DNA from: Leptospira meyeri
GTDB taxonomy: Bacteria; Spirochaetota; Leptospiria; Leptospirales; Leptospiraceae
Direction: 5' to 3'
DNA: 64,000 nucleotides
Assembly (NCBI RefSeq): GCF_004368965.1
Contig: NZ_SORO01000002.1
Coordinates: 248,001-312,000 of the forward strand
Below are positions 19,552-28,265 of this stretch, one piece after another. The notes beneath the pieces were generated by a model that saw only the letters and a list, made by a program, of their open reading frames with translations, made no database searches and was not told where the DNA came from. Within the stretch, counting starts at the first letter, position 1; every line of letters begins with the position of its first letter. The translations under genes and the position numbers were made by a program.

Positions 19552-21594
19552 ATGAAAATTATGATCAGTCGCAATTCAAAACTCAAAATTTTAAGTCTAC
19601 TAGCACTTGTTGGATCAACCGTTCTCGTTTCGGATCCAATCCAAAGGAATATTTTATCTGAACCGTTTCGATTCCAAAGTGCTTTATCCAATGTGGCTAC
19701 AAAATCAGGGATCTCGAATCGACCTGACTTTGCACCAGATGAAATTGTCATCAAATTCAAACCACACATTGCAAACGATGAACTTTTTTCTCGTTCTAGA
19801 TCTCTTGGTTTTAATGTGGAAAATGTAAGTAAAAGAGCACATTTTACGACCGTAAAGATTGCGAATACCGAAACAATTGAAGAGGCAGTGTCTCGTGCTA
19901 AAAGAGATCCTGCTGTAGAATACGCAGAACCAAAGTATTATTATTATGCGCAAGCAACTGCTCCAAATGATACAGATTTCGGTAAACTTTGGGGTCTGAA
20001 AAATAATGCACAGACGATTTCCTCACCATCTTATACAATCAATAACCCAGGGACCTCCGGGAATGATATGAATGTGTTAGGTGCTTGGGATGTAACGACT
20101 AGTTGCAGTTCCATCATAGTAGCTGTATTAGATACTGGAATCAATTATAACCACGAAGACTTGTCAGGAAATATGTGGGATGGGTCTGCGGGTTGCGTAG
20201 ATAAAAATGGTACTGCCATTGGTGGTGGATGCCCAAATCATGGTTGGGACTTTGCTGGCAATGGTATTGTAGCTGATAATGACCCTATCGATGAAGAAGG
20301 TCATGGTAGTCACGTTGCAGGAACCATTGGAGCAGTTGGAAATAATAACAAAGGAATTTCTGGAGTTTGCCAAACAGCAAAACTGATGTCAGTCCGAGTC
20401 TTAGGTGTCGGTGGTGGAAGTAATGCCTCCGTTGCCGATGGGATTTATTTTGCAGTAAGAAACGGTGCCAAAGTCATTAACATGAGTTTAGGTGGAGCTT
20501 CTTATAGCCAATTGATCTATGATGCAGTTGAATACGCAAAATCCAATGATGTTCTTGTTGTGGTGGCAGCAGGTAATGAGAACACAGATTTGAAAACTGG
20601 GAACTCTTATCCTTGTAAAAACAATAACACCAACCAAATCTGTATCGCCGCATTGGATCAAAATTATGCGAGAGCAAACTTCTCAAATTATGACACAACA
20701 ACGACTGCGGCAAATCGAACTGTAGATTTTGGCGCACCTGGAACCAACATCCATAGTATCTTTGGAAGTGAAACCACCTTTGATGAAGGAGCTTCTAATT
20801 ACACTGGTTGGACCACAGAAGGTTCAGGTGGAGCAGTTACTTGGGCATATCAAAGTTGTACGGTTGGTACTGGAACTTTAAAAGGTCTGGCACTCCCGAA
20901 TGATTGTTCCGTGATTGCATGGAACTTCACACCACCTTATCCAACACCAACTTCCGTTGCATTTGGTTTAGATCGAAAAGTTTATAAAACGTTTACGATC
21001 CCGGCTAACTCAACAAAAGTATCAGTCTTCCATACTATTGTTTCGGACGGAGAGGGATACACTAACTCTTGTTATGACTATACGGAAGCATATTCAAAAA
21101 ATGCGACCGGGAGTCCGTTCACAGGCGGATCTCTTATGACCATGGCAGATTACAATCGCCAAGTCTATGCTACGAAGTTTTGCCGTCTGGGAAATGTTTC
21201 GTTTATTGGATCTGAAGAAGTTATTCTCAATAGTTGTATGAATAGTGCGAATACCAATTGTACTGTTGGATATCGTCACGTGTCCGATTTTTCCACTCAA
21301 AATGGTGGAGTTATGATTGGGGATTTTCACTTGAGTGCCTGGATTCGATCGAACAACAGTTACGGTCTTTATAATGGAACTTCGATGGCCACTCCGAATG
21401 TAGCAGGTGTTGCTGCTCTCATTCGAGCTTACAATCCTTTATTAACTCATGCAGAAGTAATACAGAAGTTGATTGATGGAGGGACTGCAACTGCTTCTCT
21501 CTCTGCCAATACAAAATACGGTAAATCTATCAATGCAAACGATTCCGTTAAACATCTCAATCAGGTGACAGGTGTTTCTGCAACACTTCAATAA
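19552..21594 (+). CDS. Secreted subtilisin-like serine protease (S8) with large internal insertion
   Basis: 680 residues with an N-terminal signal segment. Residues 60-130 are an I9-like propeptide (DEIVIKFKP ... VEYAEPKYYY). The catalytic blocks are complete: AVLDTGINYNHED (Asp), GHGSHVAGTIG (His), VVAAGNEN (oxyanion Asn) and NGTSMATPNVAG (Ser, about 610). Between APGTNIHS (about 395) and the Ser block there are about 200 residues where typical subtilases have around 15. The insert is rich in Cys, Tyr and Thr and may be a beta-sandwich domain. The 3' end overlaps by 23 bases the start of the following small lipoprotein gene. Confidence 0.9.
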   Translation: MKIMISRNSKLKILSLLALVGSTVLVSDPIQRNILSEPFRFQSALSNVATKSGISNRPDFAPDEIVIKFKPHIANDELFSRSRSLGFNVENVSKRAHFTTVKIANTETIEEAVSRAKRDPAVEYAEPKYYYYAQATAPNDTDFGKLWGLKNNAQTISSPSYTINNPGTSGNDMNVLGAWDVTTSCSSIIVAVLDTGINYNHEDLSGNMWDGSAGCVDKNGTAIGGGCPNHGWDFAGNGIVADNDPIDEEGHGSHVAGTIGAVGNNNKGISGVCQTAKLMSVRVLGVGGGSNASVADGIYFAVRNGAKVINMSLGGASYSQLIYDAVEYAKSNDVLVVVAAGNENTDLKTGNSYPCKNNNTNQICIAALDQNYARANFSNYDTTTTAANRTVDFGAPGTNIHSIFGSETTFDEGASNYTGWTTEGSGGAVTWAYQSCTVGTGTLKGLALPNDCSVIAWNFTPPYPTPTSVAFGLDRKVYKTFTIPANSTKVSVFHTIVSDGEGYTNSCYDYTEAYSKNATGSPFTGGSLMTMADYNRQVYATKFCRLGNVSFIGSEEVILNSCMNSANTNCTVGYRHVSDFSTQNGGVMIGDFHLSAWIRSNNSYGLYNGTSMATPNVAGVAALIRAYNPLLTHAEVIQKLIDGGTATASLSANTKYGKSINANDSVKHLNQVTGVSATLQ

Positions 21595-21943
21595 AGTTCT
21601 TCTAATTGGTCTTTTTATCCCTTTTGTCAGTTGTGCAGAAGGGGTGAAAACCCAATTGCCTGAAAGGAAAAAACCAACGAGTCCCATGATCATCCAGCAA
21701 GACATAGGCAAAGGAGATTACATCGTCGGTACGGAAACAGAACTAACAACAGAAGAATGGAAACATTTACTTCAAGGTTTTGGTACTTACCAGTTGGAAC
21801 TTCAAATCAAAAATAAACCTGCTTATCGAATTCAGTTCTCCGATGATCCCGGATTAGAAAAGTTGAAACTGGAACTAAAACAGAATCTACAGATTCGTTA
21901 TGTAGAAACAAATGCCAAACTAGAGAAAAAAAACAAGGACTAA
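21572..21943 (+). CDS. Small hypothetical lipoprotein
   Basis: 123 residues from GTG 21572, inside the last codons of the subtilase gene, which implies translational coupling. A short hydrophobic stretch ends in the lipobox FVSC. The mature protein is hydrophilic with a lysine-rich tail and no recognised domain. Its position suggests a function tied to the protease, such as anchoring, inhibition or export, but nothing in the protein proves this. Confidence 0.65.
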   Translation: MFLQHFNKVLLIGLFIPFVSCAEGVKTQLPERKKPTSPMIIQQDIGKGDYIVGTETELTTEEWKHLLQGFGTYQLELQIKNKPAYRIQFSDDPGLEKLKLELKQNLQIRYVETNAKLEKKNKD

Positions 21944-21973
21944 AATGAAAAGTAAATCTGTCTAAACTGGACA

Positions 21974-22249
21974 GTGCGTTTCTTCATTCTCCCGTTTTTC
22001 TTTCTTTTTTTGCTCTTTCAATGTACAAAAACCAATCCTTCCTATGAAGCCTGCGAACGAGCCGATTTAGATTATCTGGCTTGTTCCCTTCTTGTTTACC
22101 AATCTTATTCCTATTGTTCCGAAAGGTCTTCTGCCGTCACCGGAAGTACAGAAACAAAAGCTTCGGCAAAGTTTCAATGTGACGCCGAACGATTGGTAGG
22201 CTCTTATCTTTGTGAAGACTTAAAGAAAAAAGCCTGTGGTACAAAATAG
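21974..22249 (+). CDS. Small cysteine-rich hypothetical lipoprotein
   Basis: 91 residues from GTG 21974. The signal peptide ends in LLFQC, a plausible lipobox. The mature part contains seven further cysteines (CERADLDYLAC, SYC, QC, LCEDL, KAC), so several disulfides are likely in the periplasm or at the surface. It is the fourth gene of the surface cassette starting at 18029 and lies 30 bases after the previous one. The IS481 element begins about 80 bases downstream. Confidence 0.6.
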   Translation: MRFFILPFFFLFLLFQCTKTNPSYEACERADLDYLACSLLVYQSYSYCSERSSAVTGSTETKASAKFQCDAERLVGSYLCEDLKKKACGTK

Positions 22250-22351
22250 GATCATTTGGCATTGGTATCATACTTTTTGTAAAGTATGTATTGAGACAAA
22301 ACTGTAAAGGGTATACGAGTACACTCAAAAAAGGTATGGGAAGGTCAGATA

Positions 22352-22384
22352 GGTAACAAAAGAGACAACTCACATAGGTAACAC
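22352..22384 (+). repeat. Left terminal inverted repeat of the IS481 element (inner part)
   Basis: Thirty-three bases, 25 of which match the reverse complement of 23596-23628. The sequence contains ATAGGTAACA twice, starting at 22350 and 22374, so each end seems to carry two copies of a transposase binding site about 24 bases apart. Confidence 0.8.
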
Positions 22385-22411
22385 CGACAATGAGTATCGG
22401 AGGACAATCCG

Positions 22412-23590
22412 ATGCCTTGGAAGGAAACCAAAGTGATAGAAGAAAGAATTAAGTTTATAGCAGCTGTTAAAAGTGGCAAATGGTGTTTTGCTGATCTTTG
22501 CAGAGACTTCAACATCTCAAGAAAAACTGGATATAAATATCTAAAGAACTACGAGTCAGAAGGAATCGATGGACTCAAAGATAAATCCAGAAAACGGATC
22601 ACCCAATCCAATGAAACTCCAGAAAAAATTGTTCGATTGATTATAGATTTACGAGAAGAACATCCATCTTGGGGACCTAAGAAACTTCGGCCCATATTAA
22701 AAGCACGATTCCACAGGCTAAAACACATTCCCAGTGAAACAACAATTGGTAATATTCTTAGGAAAAAAGGACTTATCAAACCAAAGAAGAAACGACCGAG
22801 AGTTCCACTATCTCTCTTTCCATTTTCTGATGTTGTTGCTCCTAATGATGTTTGGTGTGTCGACTTTAAAGGCCATTTTACTGTAGGAAACGGGCATCGT
22901 TGTGATCCTTTGACCATAACCGATGCGCATAGTCGTTATCTAATAGCCTGCGAAATCTTGAACAAAACGAATGTAGAGCAAACAAAAGCCGTATTTGAAA
23001 GGGTTTTTAAAGAGTATGGACTTCCGCAGGCAATCAAATCAGATAATGGATCACCTTTTGCAAGTAAGGCCATTGGCGGCTTAACTAGTCTTTCTATATG
23101 GTGGTTGAAATTTGGGATCCGACCGGAACGTATAGAACCAGGCAAACCATCACAAAATGGTCGCCACGAAAGAATGCACAGAACACTCAAAGAAGAAACT
23201 GCATTACCTCCAAGGTCTAGTTTGGATGCTCAACAGCTTGCCTTTGATAGATTCCGTGATGAGTTCAACAAGGTAAGACCGCATGAAGCTTTAGGTTTTC
23301 TTACACCTTCTAAAGTCTATAAATCTTCTAAAAGGACATTCCCAAAAAGAATTCTAGAAGTAGCTTATCCAACTCATATTGTTACAGATAAAGTTCACGA
23401 AAGTGGTTTTGCGCAGTACGGGCCCCATCGAGTGTTCTTTGGGAATCCTTTTATTGGAGAGGTAGTTGGCTTTGAAGAGATCTCTGACAGGCATTGTCGT
23501 CTTTACTTTTCGAATGCAATTCTTGGAATTTTGGATTTGTATACAAGTAAAGTGTTGAAATACCAGAGAATATTGTATAGAATTGACTAG
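22412..23590 (+). CDS. IS481-family transposase
   Basis: 392 residues. An N-terminal helix-turn-helix (WCFADLCRDFNISRKTGYKY) is followed by a second DNA-binding region and an rve/DDE integrase core: first Asp in WCVDFKG, second Asp in IKSDNGSPF, Glu in QNGRHERMHRT. The C-terminal VRPHEALGFLTP block is typical of IS481/IS3-like enzymes. The gene is full length with no frameshift, so the element may still move. An AGGAC sequence precedes the ATG. Confidence 0.93.
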   Translation: MPWKETKVIEERIKFIAAVKSGKWCFADLCRDFNISRKTGYKYLKNYESEGIDGLKDKSRKRITQSNETPEKIVRLIIDLREEHPSWGPKKLRPILKARFHRLKHIPSETTIGNILRKKGLIKPKKKRPRVPLSLFPFSDVVAPNDVWCVDFKGHFTVGNGHRCDPLTITDAHSRYLIACEILNKTNVEQTKAVFERVFKEYGLPQAIKSDNGSPFASKAIGGLTSLSIWWLKFGIRPERIEPGKPSQNGRHERMHRTLKEETALPPRSSLDAQQLAFDRFRDEFNKVRPHEALGFLTPSKVYKSSKRTFPKRILEVAYPTHIVTDKVHESGFAQYGPHRVFFGNPFIGEVVGFEEISDRHCRLYFSNAILGILDLYTSKVLKYQRILYRID

Positions 23591-23595
23591 CAAAA

Positions 23596-23628
23596 GTGTA
23601 ACCCATGTGAGTGATCTAATGTGTTACC
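23596..23628 (-). repeat. Right terminal inverted repeat of the IS481 element (inner part)
   Basis: Mirror of 22352-22384 with 25 of 33 bases matching. It also holds two spaced copies of the core, GTGTAACC at 23596 and GTGTTACC at 23621. Confidence 0.8.
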
Positions 23629-23751
23629 GATGTGCCTATCCATACAATCACCTATCGCCTGTTATGCGACATAATATACATTCTCGGAAGTCGATCAAAC
23701 CGCACTCCAACTCCAACAATCGATTTTTCTACCGCTCGGGAGAAAACTAAA

Positions 23752-25077
23752 TTAGATAGATAGGTTTAAGTTTTTCTGGATTGGGATTATAAGTGAATTC
23801 GGGACATTGGATTGTTTGGCATATTTTTTCCAGGAGGAAACGATATCTTGTGTCTGAGTTATAATGGATTTGATTTGTATATTTTTTAAGTCTGCTTTTT
23901 TACCCAACTCAATCAGATCTTCCAGTTGAAACTTTTCTCGTTTTCCATTAATGCTCATTTGATGACGGCTCGTCCATTGTCCATTGGGATTATAACTGTA
24001 TGTCATATCATAAGCAGGCGATAAATTCCATTTCCCTGTTTTATCCATTAAAAATGCTATGTTTTTCGTATGATCATCTTGGTTACGGGATATGACATTG
24101 AAGACGGTTCTTCGAAATTGTTGTTCTAACGCACTTCGAGTGTTTTCTGAAATGATTTTACGAATCACATCAAAAGTTTGTTCGTAACTATAAGCACCTG
24201 CCATGTTAAAATCGTAATGAGCAATAGCGCAGAGTGATTGCATATGCAATTTTTCACCTCCATTGGTGCGATCAAAACGTTTTGTCATAAAATGGTGTCT
24301 GCCATTTTCTTCGAGAAGTTTTGAATCCATCATCTGTATTCCGCAATCTAAAGCCATTCGATAGTACGCATATTCGATTGCCCCAAACCCTTTAGGATCA
24401 TTCAGCTCTTTGTCTTTATTATTTTGGATTCCATCTAGTTTTAGAATCCAATAAGAATAATCTTCTGTAGTTTTTACTTGCCCAGAACGAACATCGCCTG
24501 TTTTTTCGTTATAAGCAATAATACATTTTGCCCTTGCACCACCTGCGGATGTTCCAATCGTCATTAAACTTGTCAAAGATTCATTTAATTTCTTTTGATT
24601 CTCTAATTCTAACTTTGCAGTGAATTTTTTACGATTACTTAAGATCTCAGATGCTAACTCCACCATCTCTGCAATTTCAATGGGAATATTTTTTGTCTTT
24701 AATTTATATGTTGCTGGTTTAAATTCTAAAGCACCCATTCCGCGTTCACCGATATAACACAATCTTTCTACTGGATTAAATGATGTTGAATCTCTTCCTA
24801 TTTTAGAAAGCCAAACATCAATTAATGCGTTCCCAAATTTATCAGGAAGGGAATCGGCAAACATACCTGGTAAACCTTTAAAGGTATCTACATTTAAATT
24901 TCGAAATGAGTATAAAGATCTGCTTTTGGGCATAAGGAGAGGCGAAGGTTCTACAGGAGCATTTAAAAAATCATTTTCATATTCAAAAGAAGCAAATCCC
25001 CCTTCTTCATTCCAAAAAATATAACCAACTAGCGTTCCCCATAAAAAAACCTTCGCCAAAGTGACTGGTTCACTCAT
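23752..25077 (-). CDS. hipA: HipA-family toxin kinase
   Basis: 441 residues, the normal HipA size. The N-terminal HipA_N region (about 5-110) is followed by the kinase-like core: glycine-rich loop GTSAGGARAKCI at about 175, the catalytic loop RNQDDHTKN at about 330 and the metal-binding SPAYDMTYS. In known systems HipA phosphorylates a translation factor or tRNA synthetase and slows growth. Here all recognisable catalytic residues are present, so it is probably active. It overlaps the upstream antitoxin gene by 8 bases, as is usual for hipBA. Confidence 0.92.
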   Translation of the reverse strand: MSEPVTLAKVFLWGTLVGYIFWNEEGGFASFEYENDFLNAPVEPSPLLMPKSRSLYSFRNLNVDTFKGLPGMFADSLPDKFGNALIDVWLSKIGRDSTSFNPVERLCYIGERGMGALEFKPATYKLKTKNIPIEIAEMVELASEILSNRKKFTAKLELENQKKLNESLTSLMTIGTSAGGARAKCIIAYNEKTGDVRSGQVKTTEDYSYWILKLDGIQNNKDKELNDPKGFGAIEYAYYRMALDCGIQMMDSKLLEENGRHHFMTKRFDRTNGGEKLHMQSLCAIAHYDFNMAGAYSYEQTFDVIRKIISENTRSALEQQFRRTVFNVISRNQDDHTKNIAFLMDKTGKWNLSPAYDMTYSYNPNGQWTSRHQMSINGKREKFQLEDLIELGKKADLKNIQIKSIITQTQDIVSSWKKYAKQSNVPNSLIIPIQKNLNLSI

Positions 25078-25429
25078 TTTGGTTTCCCCAGACCCATTTC
25101 TCGTTTTTGTTAGGTGCTACTTCTTTTTGTTTTCTTACTCGTTGTTTCAGTTTTTTTGTTTTTGATTTCGCAATCAGCGACAACGAAAGGTTGGGATCAC
25201 GAAAGGTTAGTTGCAAATCGTTGAGTAATTCTAATTCTTTTAAGAGTGAAAGTAAATTGAGTAAGGAAATATTTCCTTTCCCTGTTTCTAAGCGAGCTAT
25301 GGAGGAAAGCGAAACTCCACTTTTTTCTGCAAGTTCTTCCTGTGACAGGTCCATTTGGACACGTCTCCCTTTTATTGAAGACCCTATTTTTTCCAGAATG
25401 ACGTATAAACTTTCTTCAGACCAACCCAT
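25070..25429 (-). CDS. hipB: HipB-type helix-turn-helix antitoxin
   Basis: 119 residues. An XRE-type helix-turn-helix covers residues 15-70 (RRVQMDLSQEELAEKSGVSL, then SIARLETGKGN). The C-terminal tail is long and basic (KSKTKKLKQRVRKQKE). The protein should bind its own promoter and neutralise HipA. Three related sequence boxes upstream of its start (25442-25526) are the likely operators. Confidence 0.9.
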   Translation of the reverse strand: MGWSEESLYVILEKIGSSIKGRRVQMDLSQEELAEKSGVSLSSIARLETGKGNISLLNLLSLLKELELLNDLQLTFRDPNLSLSLIAKSKTKKLKQRVRKQKEVAPNKNEKWVWGNQNE

Positions 25430-25441
25430 ACTAAATAATAA

Positions 25442-25526
25442 AATATGACAGGTTAATTATTTTTCAATACTTATTTGGTCATATTTGGATAGTAATCGAA
25501 TACTACATAATTTGCCATATATGACA
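25442..25526. promoter_or_regulatory. Probable HipB operators (three GTCATATWTGG-type boxes)
   Basis: GTCATATTTGG at 25479-25489 faces CCATATATGAC at 25516-25526, an 11-base inverted repeat with one mismatch. AAATATGAC at 25442-25450 is a third, partial copy. All lie within 100 bases upstream of hipB in an AT-rich stretch, as expected for autoregulation. Confidence 0.6.
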
Positions 25527-25615
25527 ATTAAAAGTAAATAATTGCTATAAATAATCCTATAAGACTGTTTATGGATACCGCCAACTTGGTCTTAGATATC
25601 AACTTTTGGTCTTTC

Positions 25616-25645
25616 TAAAAGCCATTCCGTTTTGTTGGAATGACT
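25616..25645 (-). terminator. Rho-independent terminator after the Amt-cyclase gene
   Basis: On the minus strand a 9-base stem AGTCATTCC / GGAATGGCT (one T-G pair) with an 8-base loop is followed by TTTTAG. It lies about 25 bases past the stop of the fusion gene. Confidence 0.75.
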
Positions 25646-25667
25646 GACTTACGAATCTTTGTTTTCC

Positions 25668-27758
25668 CTATGTGGCAAATTGGAAATAAGGTAAACTCAC
25701 TTCTGGTTCACGTATCCTTTGTTTGACGAGGAAGGTTTTGATTTTTCCTTTTCCCTTCACTTCAATTTCCCCTCTTTCTTCTAATTCAAAATCAGATCGG
25801 ATTAGATCAGCCGTAGATTCAGTAATTTGAATTTCATTTGGTAGGCCATGTGACTCCATCCGGGAAGCAAGGTTGACAGCATCTCCCCAAATATCATAAA
25901 TAAATTTTTTGGTTCCAATCACACCAGCAACTACAGGACCTGTGTTGATTCCAATTCGCATACTGAGTTTGGTTCCACTTTTCCCCAGCCTCAATCGGGA
26001 AAGAAGAGATTTCATATCCCAGGCCATATGAGCTGCTAGTAAAGAATGAAACTGATCAGGTGCAGGTAACCCTGCAACTGCCATATAAGCATCTCCTATG
26101 GTTTTGATCTTTTCCAAACGATACTTTTCAGCGAGGACATCAAAATAAGAAAAAATTTCATTTAAGATGCGAACCACTGCTTCAGGTTTCATTCCTGAAG
26201 AAATTTGTGTAAAACCTACAATGTCTGCAAAGAGAACAGAAACTTCTGGGTAACTATTTGCAATTAATCCTTGTTTTTCTTTTAACTCTTCTGCAATAGA
26301 TTTTGGCAAAACATTTAACAGTAGTTTTTCGGCTCTTTCTTGTTCATTGCGCACCTTTTCATATGCATTTGCAATTTCAACGCGAGAGTCTTCGTTTTCT
26401 TTCAGAGTGGAACGAACCTTTCCTAGAACTAAGTTATACCTTTCTGCGATTTGGCCTACTTCAGTAAAAGGTTCTACTGGCACATCAAGAGTTAAATCTC
26501 CCGTTTTGTGTTGGTAATCCATTGATAAAAAAAGATCTATGAGTTCTGTAGTAGCCTTATGTTCAGAAATATTCAAACCCATCCTTTCTTCTGTTTCATC
26601 TACTCTTAGATGATAGATTCGATTGATGCCCTTGAAAATAAAATAGGAAACACAAAACGCAAATAGACCAATCACTAATGCACCCAAAACTTGGATGAGT
26701 AAAAAATCCCCACGTCCAATTATTACACCTAATCTATCCAAATCCCCAAAAATTCCAACTGCCAAAGTTCCCCAAAGCCCACCAACGAGATGGACAGGAA
26801 CCGCACCAACTGCATCGTCAATTTTCCATCTTTCTAGTAATTTTTCAGCAGGAATCGTAAGTGCTCCGGCAATCATTCCAATCAAGGCAGCTTGTGCCGG
26901 GTCTACACAATCGGCACTGGCAGTAATGGAAACAAGCCCCGCCAAAGATCCGTTTAATGGAGAGATGGCCTCCGGATATCCCTTTACAAACCAAGTCAGA
27001 AACAAAGCCACCATCATTGAAAAACCTGACGCAATAATGGTATTTAAAATTACGATTGGAACAGATCCGTTAAAGGCTAATGTGCTCCCACCATTAAATC
27101 CCATCCATCCAAACCAAAGAATTATTCCACCTAACATTGCCAGAGGGAGATTACTTCCTGTCACAGCCTTAGAAGGTTCACCGTCTTTGAATCTTCCGAG
27201 TCTTGGACCCACCACGAGAAGGAGAGCCAAAGAAACCCAACCACCAACACTATGTACTTGAGTGGATCCAGCGAAGTCATGAAACCCTAATTGCTCCAAC
27301 CAACCCTTGGATGTTTCTGTGAATGTCCCACCCCAAACCCAGTGCCCAACAATTGGGTAGATGATGCCGGAAATAAGAGCTGTAGCGAGAAGATAGGATG
27401 GAAACTTTAAACGTTCAGCAACAGCACCGGAAACAATCGTAGATGCAGTTCCGCAAAACATCAACTGAAACAAAAAGAAAGTGGGAGGCCAAGCATTGTC
27501 TTTAGGAAAGTTAGGTAAAAATAAATCGGTACCTAACAATCCATAAAAGGATGACCCAAACATGATTCCAAATCCGAAAAGATAAAATAGAAGAGTCGCA
27601 ACTCCGAAATCAGCTATGTTTTTAATCGCAACATTGATTGAGTTTTTTGCCCGAGTCAGTCCAGACTCCAATACTAAAAACCCTCCTTGCATCATTAACA
27701 CAAGGCCTGAACAGACAAGTACCCATAAAATATCCAATAGACTTTTTTGAACCGACAT
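25668..27758 (-). CDS. Ammonium transporter fused to class III adenylate/guanylate cyclase
   Basis: 696 residues. Residues 1-400 are an Amt/MEP/Rh transporter with eleven predicted helices. The key residues are visible: the aspartate of HDFAGSTQVHS with the first pore histidine, and the second pore histidine in AVPVHLVGGLWG. A linker with helical, HAMP-like and coiled-coil character (about 420-500) leads to a class III cyclase domain at 505-690. The metal aspartates are in VLFADIVGFT and TIGDAYM, the lysine in EKIKTIGD and the aspartate in YDIWGD; this Lys/Asp pair points to ATP as substrate. The protein probably couples ammonium sensing or transport to cAMP production. No glnK lies beside it. 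Confidence 0.9.
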   Translation of the reverse strand: MSVQKSLLDILWVLVCSGLVLMMQGGFLVLESGLTRAKNSINVAIKNIADFGVATLLFYLFGFGIMFGSSFYGLLGTDLFLPNFPKDNAWPPTFFLFQLMFCGTASTIVSGAVAERLKFPSYLLATALISGIIYPIVGHWVWGGTFTETSKGWLEQLGFHDFAGSTQVHSVGGWVSLALLLVVGPRLGRFKDGEPSKAVTGSNLPLAMLGGIILWFGWMGFNGGSTLAFNGSVPIVILNTIIASGFSMMVALFLTWFVKGYPEAISPLNGSLAGLVSITASADCVDPAQAALIGMIAGALTIPAEKLLERWKIDDAVGAVPVHLVGGLWGTLAVGIFGDLDRLGVIIGRGDFLLIQVLGALVIGLFAFCVSYFIFKGINRIYHLRVDETEERMGLNISEHKATTELIDLFLSMDYQHKTGDLTLDVPVEPFTEVGQIAERYNLVLGKVRSTLKENEDSRVEIANAYEKVRNEQERAEKLLLNVLPKSIAEELKEKQGLIANSYPEVSVLFADIVGFTQISSGMKPEAVVRILNEIFSYFDVLAEKYRLEKIKTIGDAYMAVAGLPAPDQFHSLLAAHMAWDMKSLLSRLRLGKSGTKLSMRIGINTGPVVAGVIGTKKFIYDIWGDAVNLASRMESHGLPNEIQITESTADLIRSDFELEERGEIEVKGKGKIKTFLVKQRIREPEVSLPYFQFAT

Positions 27759-28265
27759 CCCTACCCTCGAATTCTATTCCATTTTTTTGAAAGACTGAAA
27801 TGGACCTGATCCTATGAGATAATGACTATTTTTTATCGATCGGCAAGTCGAATTCTAAGCAATCTCACCTAACAATCATTTTAAAAAACAAACGAGTCGT
27901 GCTAAAAAGGGTTATTTTGTCTACAAGATAAGCAACTTGCTTGTTATTTATCCTGCGCCACCGATCGAAGCGAAAATCCTTTCCCAAAGGGAAAGATTGG
28001 AGCGTAGAGCGGGATCGTTCCTCGATAAAATATACATCACCAAACAAAGTCGAGGCGCCCGCAAAAACAAAAAGATCTCTTTCATGTTTCATATTTTTTT
28101 ACAAACCAAAATTTATTTCCAGGAAATCTAAGCACAGACTAAGGATGTGAATATAAAATCGAAAAATGATTCAGAATGTTTCATCTATGTTATTTACTTT
28201 TCAAATTGATTATGATCTATTGAACTAAACTGGTTCAGTACCAAGAAACTCTATACTAAACATTT
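27759..28265. other. 507-base stretch without a convincing gene; structured segment inside
   Basis: Short overlapping reading frames on both strands are low quality and I reject them. The middle (about 27937-28050) holds a perfect palindrome AAGCAACTTGCTT followed by a GC-richer segment with the hairpin TTTCCC-AAA-GGGAAA and the repeat-like text GGAGCGTAGAGCGGGATCG. This could be a small RNA or a dispersed genomic repeat. The right 150 bases are AT-rich and probably contain the promoter for the DUF167 gene. Confidence 0.4.

Larger units (their letters stand above)
22333..23646 (+). mobile_element. IS481-family insertion sequence, complete
   Basis: One intact DDE transposase gene lies between long imperfect inverted repeats. 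The outer ends GTATGG-x-x-AGG (left from 22334, right end at 23645) and inner 33-base repeats match, giving an element of about 1.3 kb. The exact outer boundary and target duplication cannot be fixed by eye; the right end reads TGTATGG outward-in, consistent with the TGT termini of IS481. The element separates the surface protease cassette from hipBA. Confidence 0.85.

Noticed and set aside
22000..28000. A terminus-like reversal of base bias between about 22 and 28 kb
   Set aside because: Plus-strand genes beyond 28 kb look C-richer than those before 18 kb, but I sampled too few lines and the region contains an IS element. Not claimed.
27865..28150. Several short reading frames on both strands in the gap before the DUF167 gene
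   Set aside because: They overlap each other, lack good ribosome sites and run through hairpins. No family resemblance.
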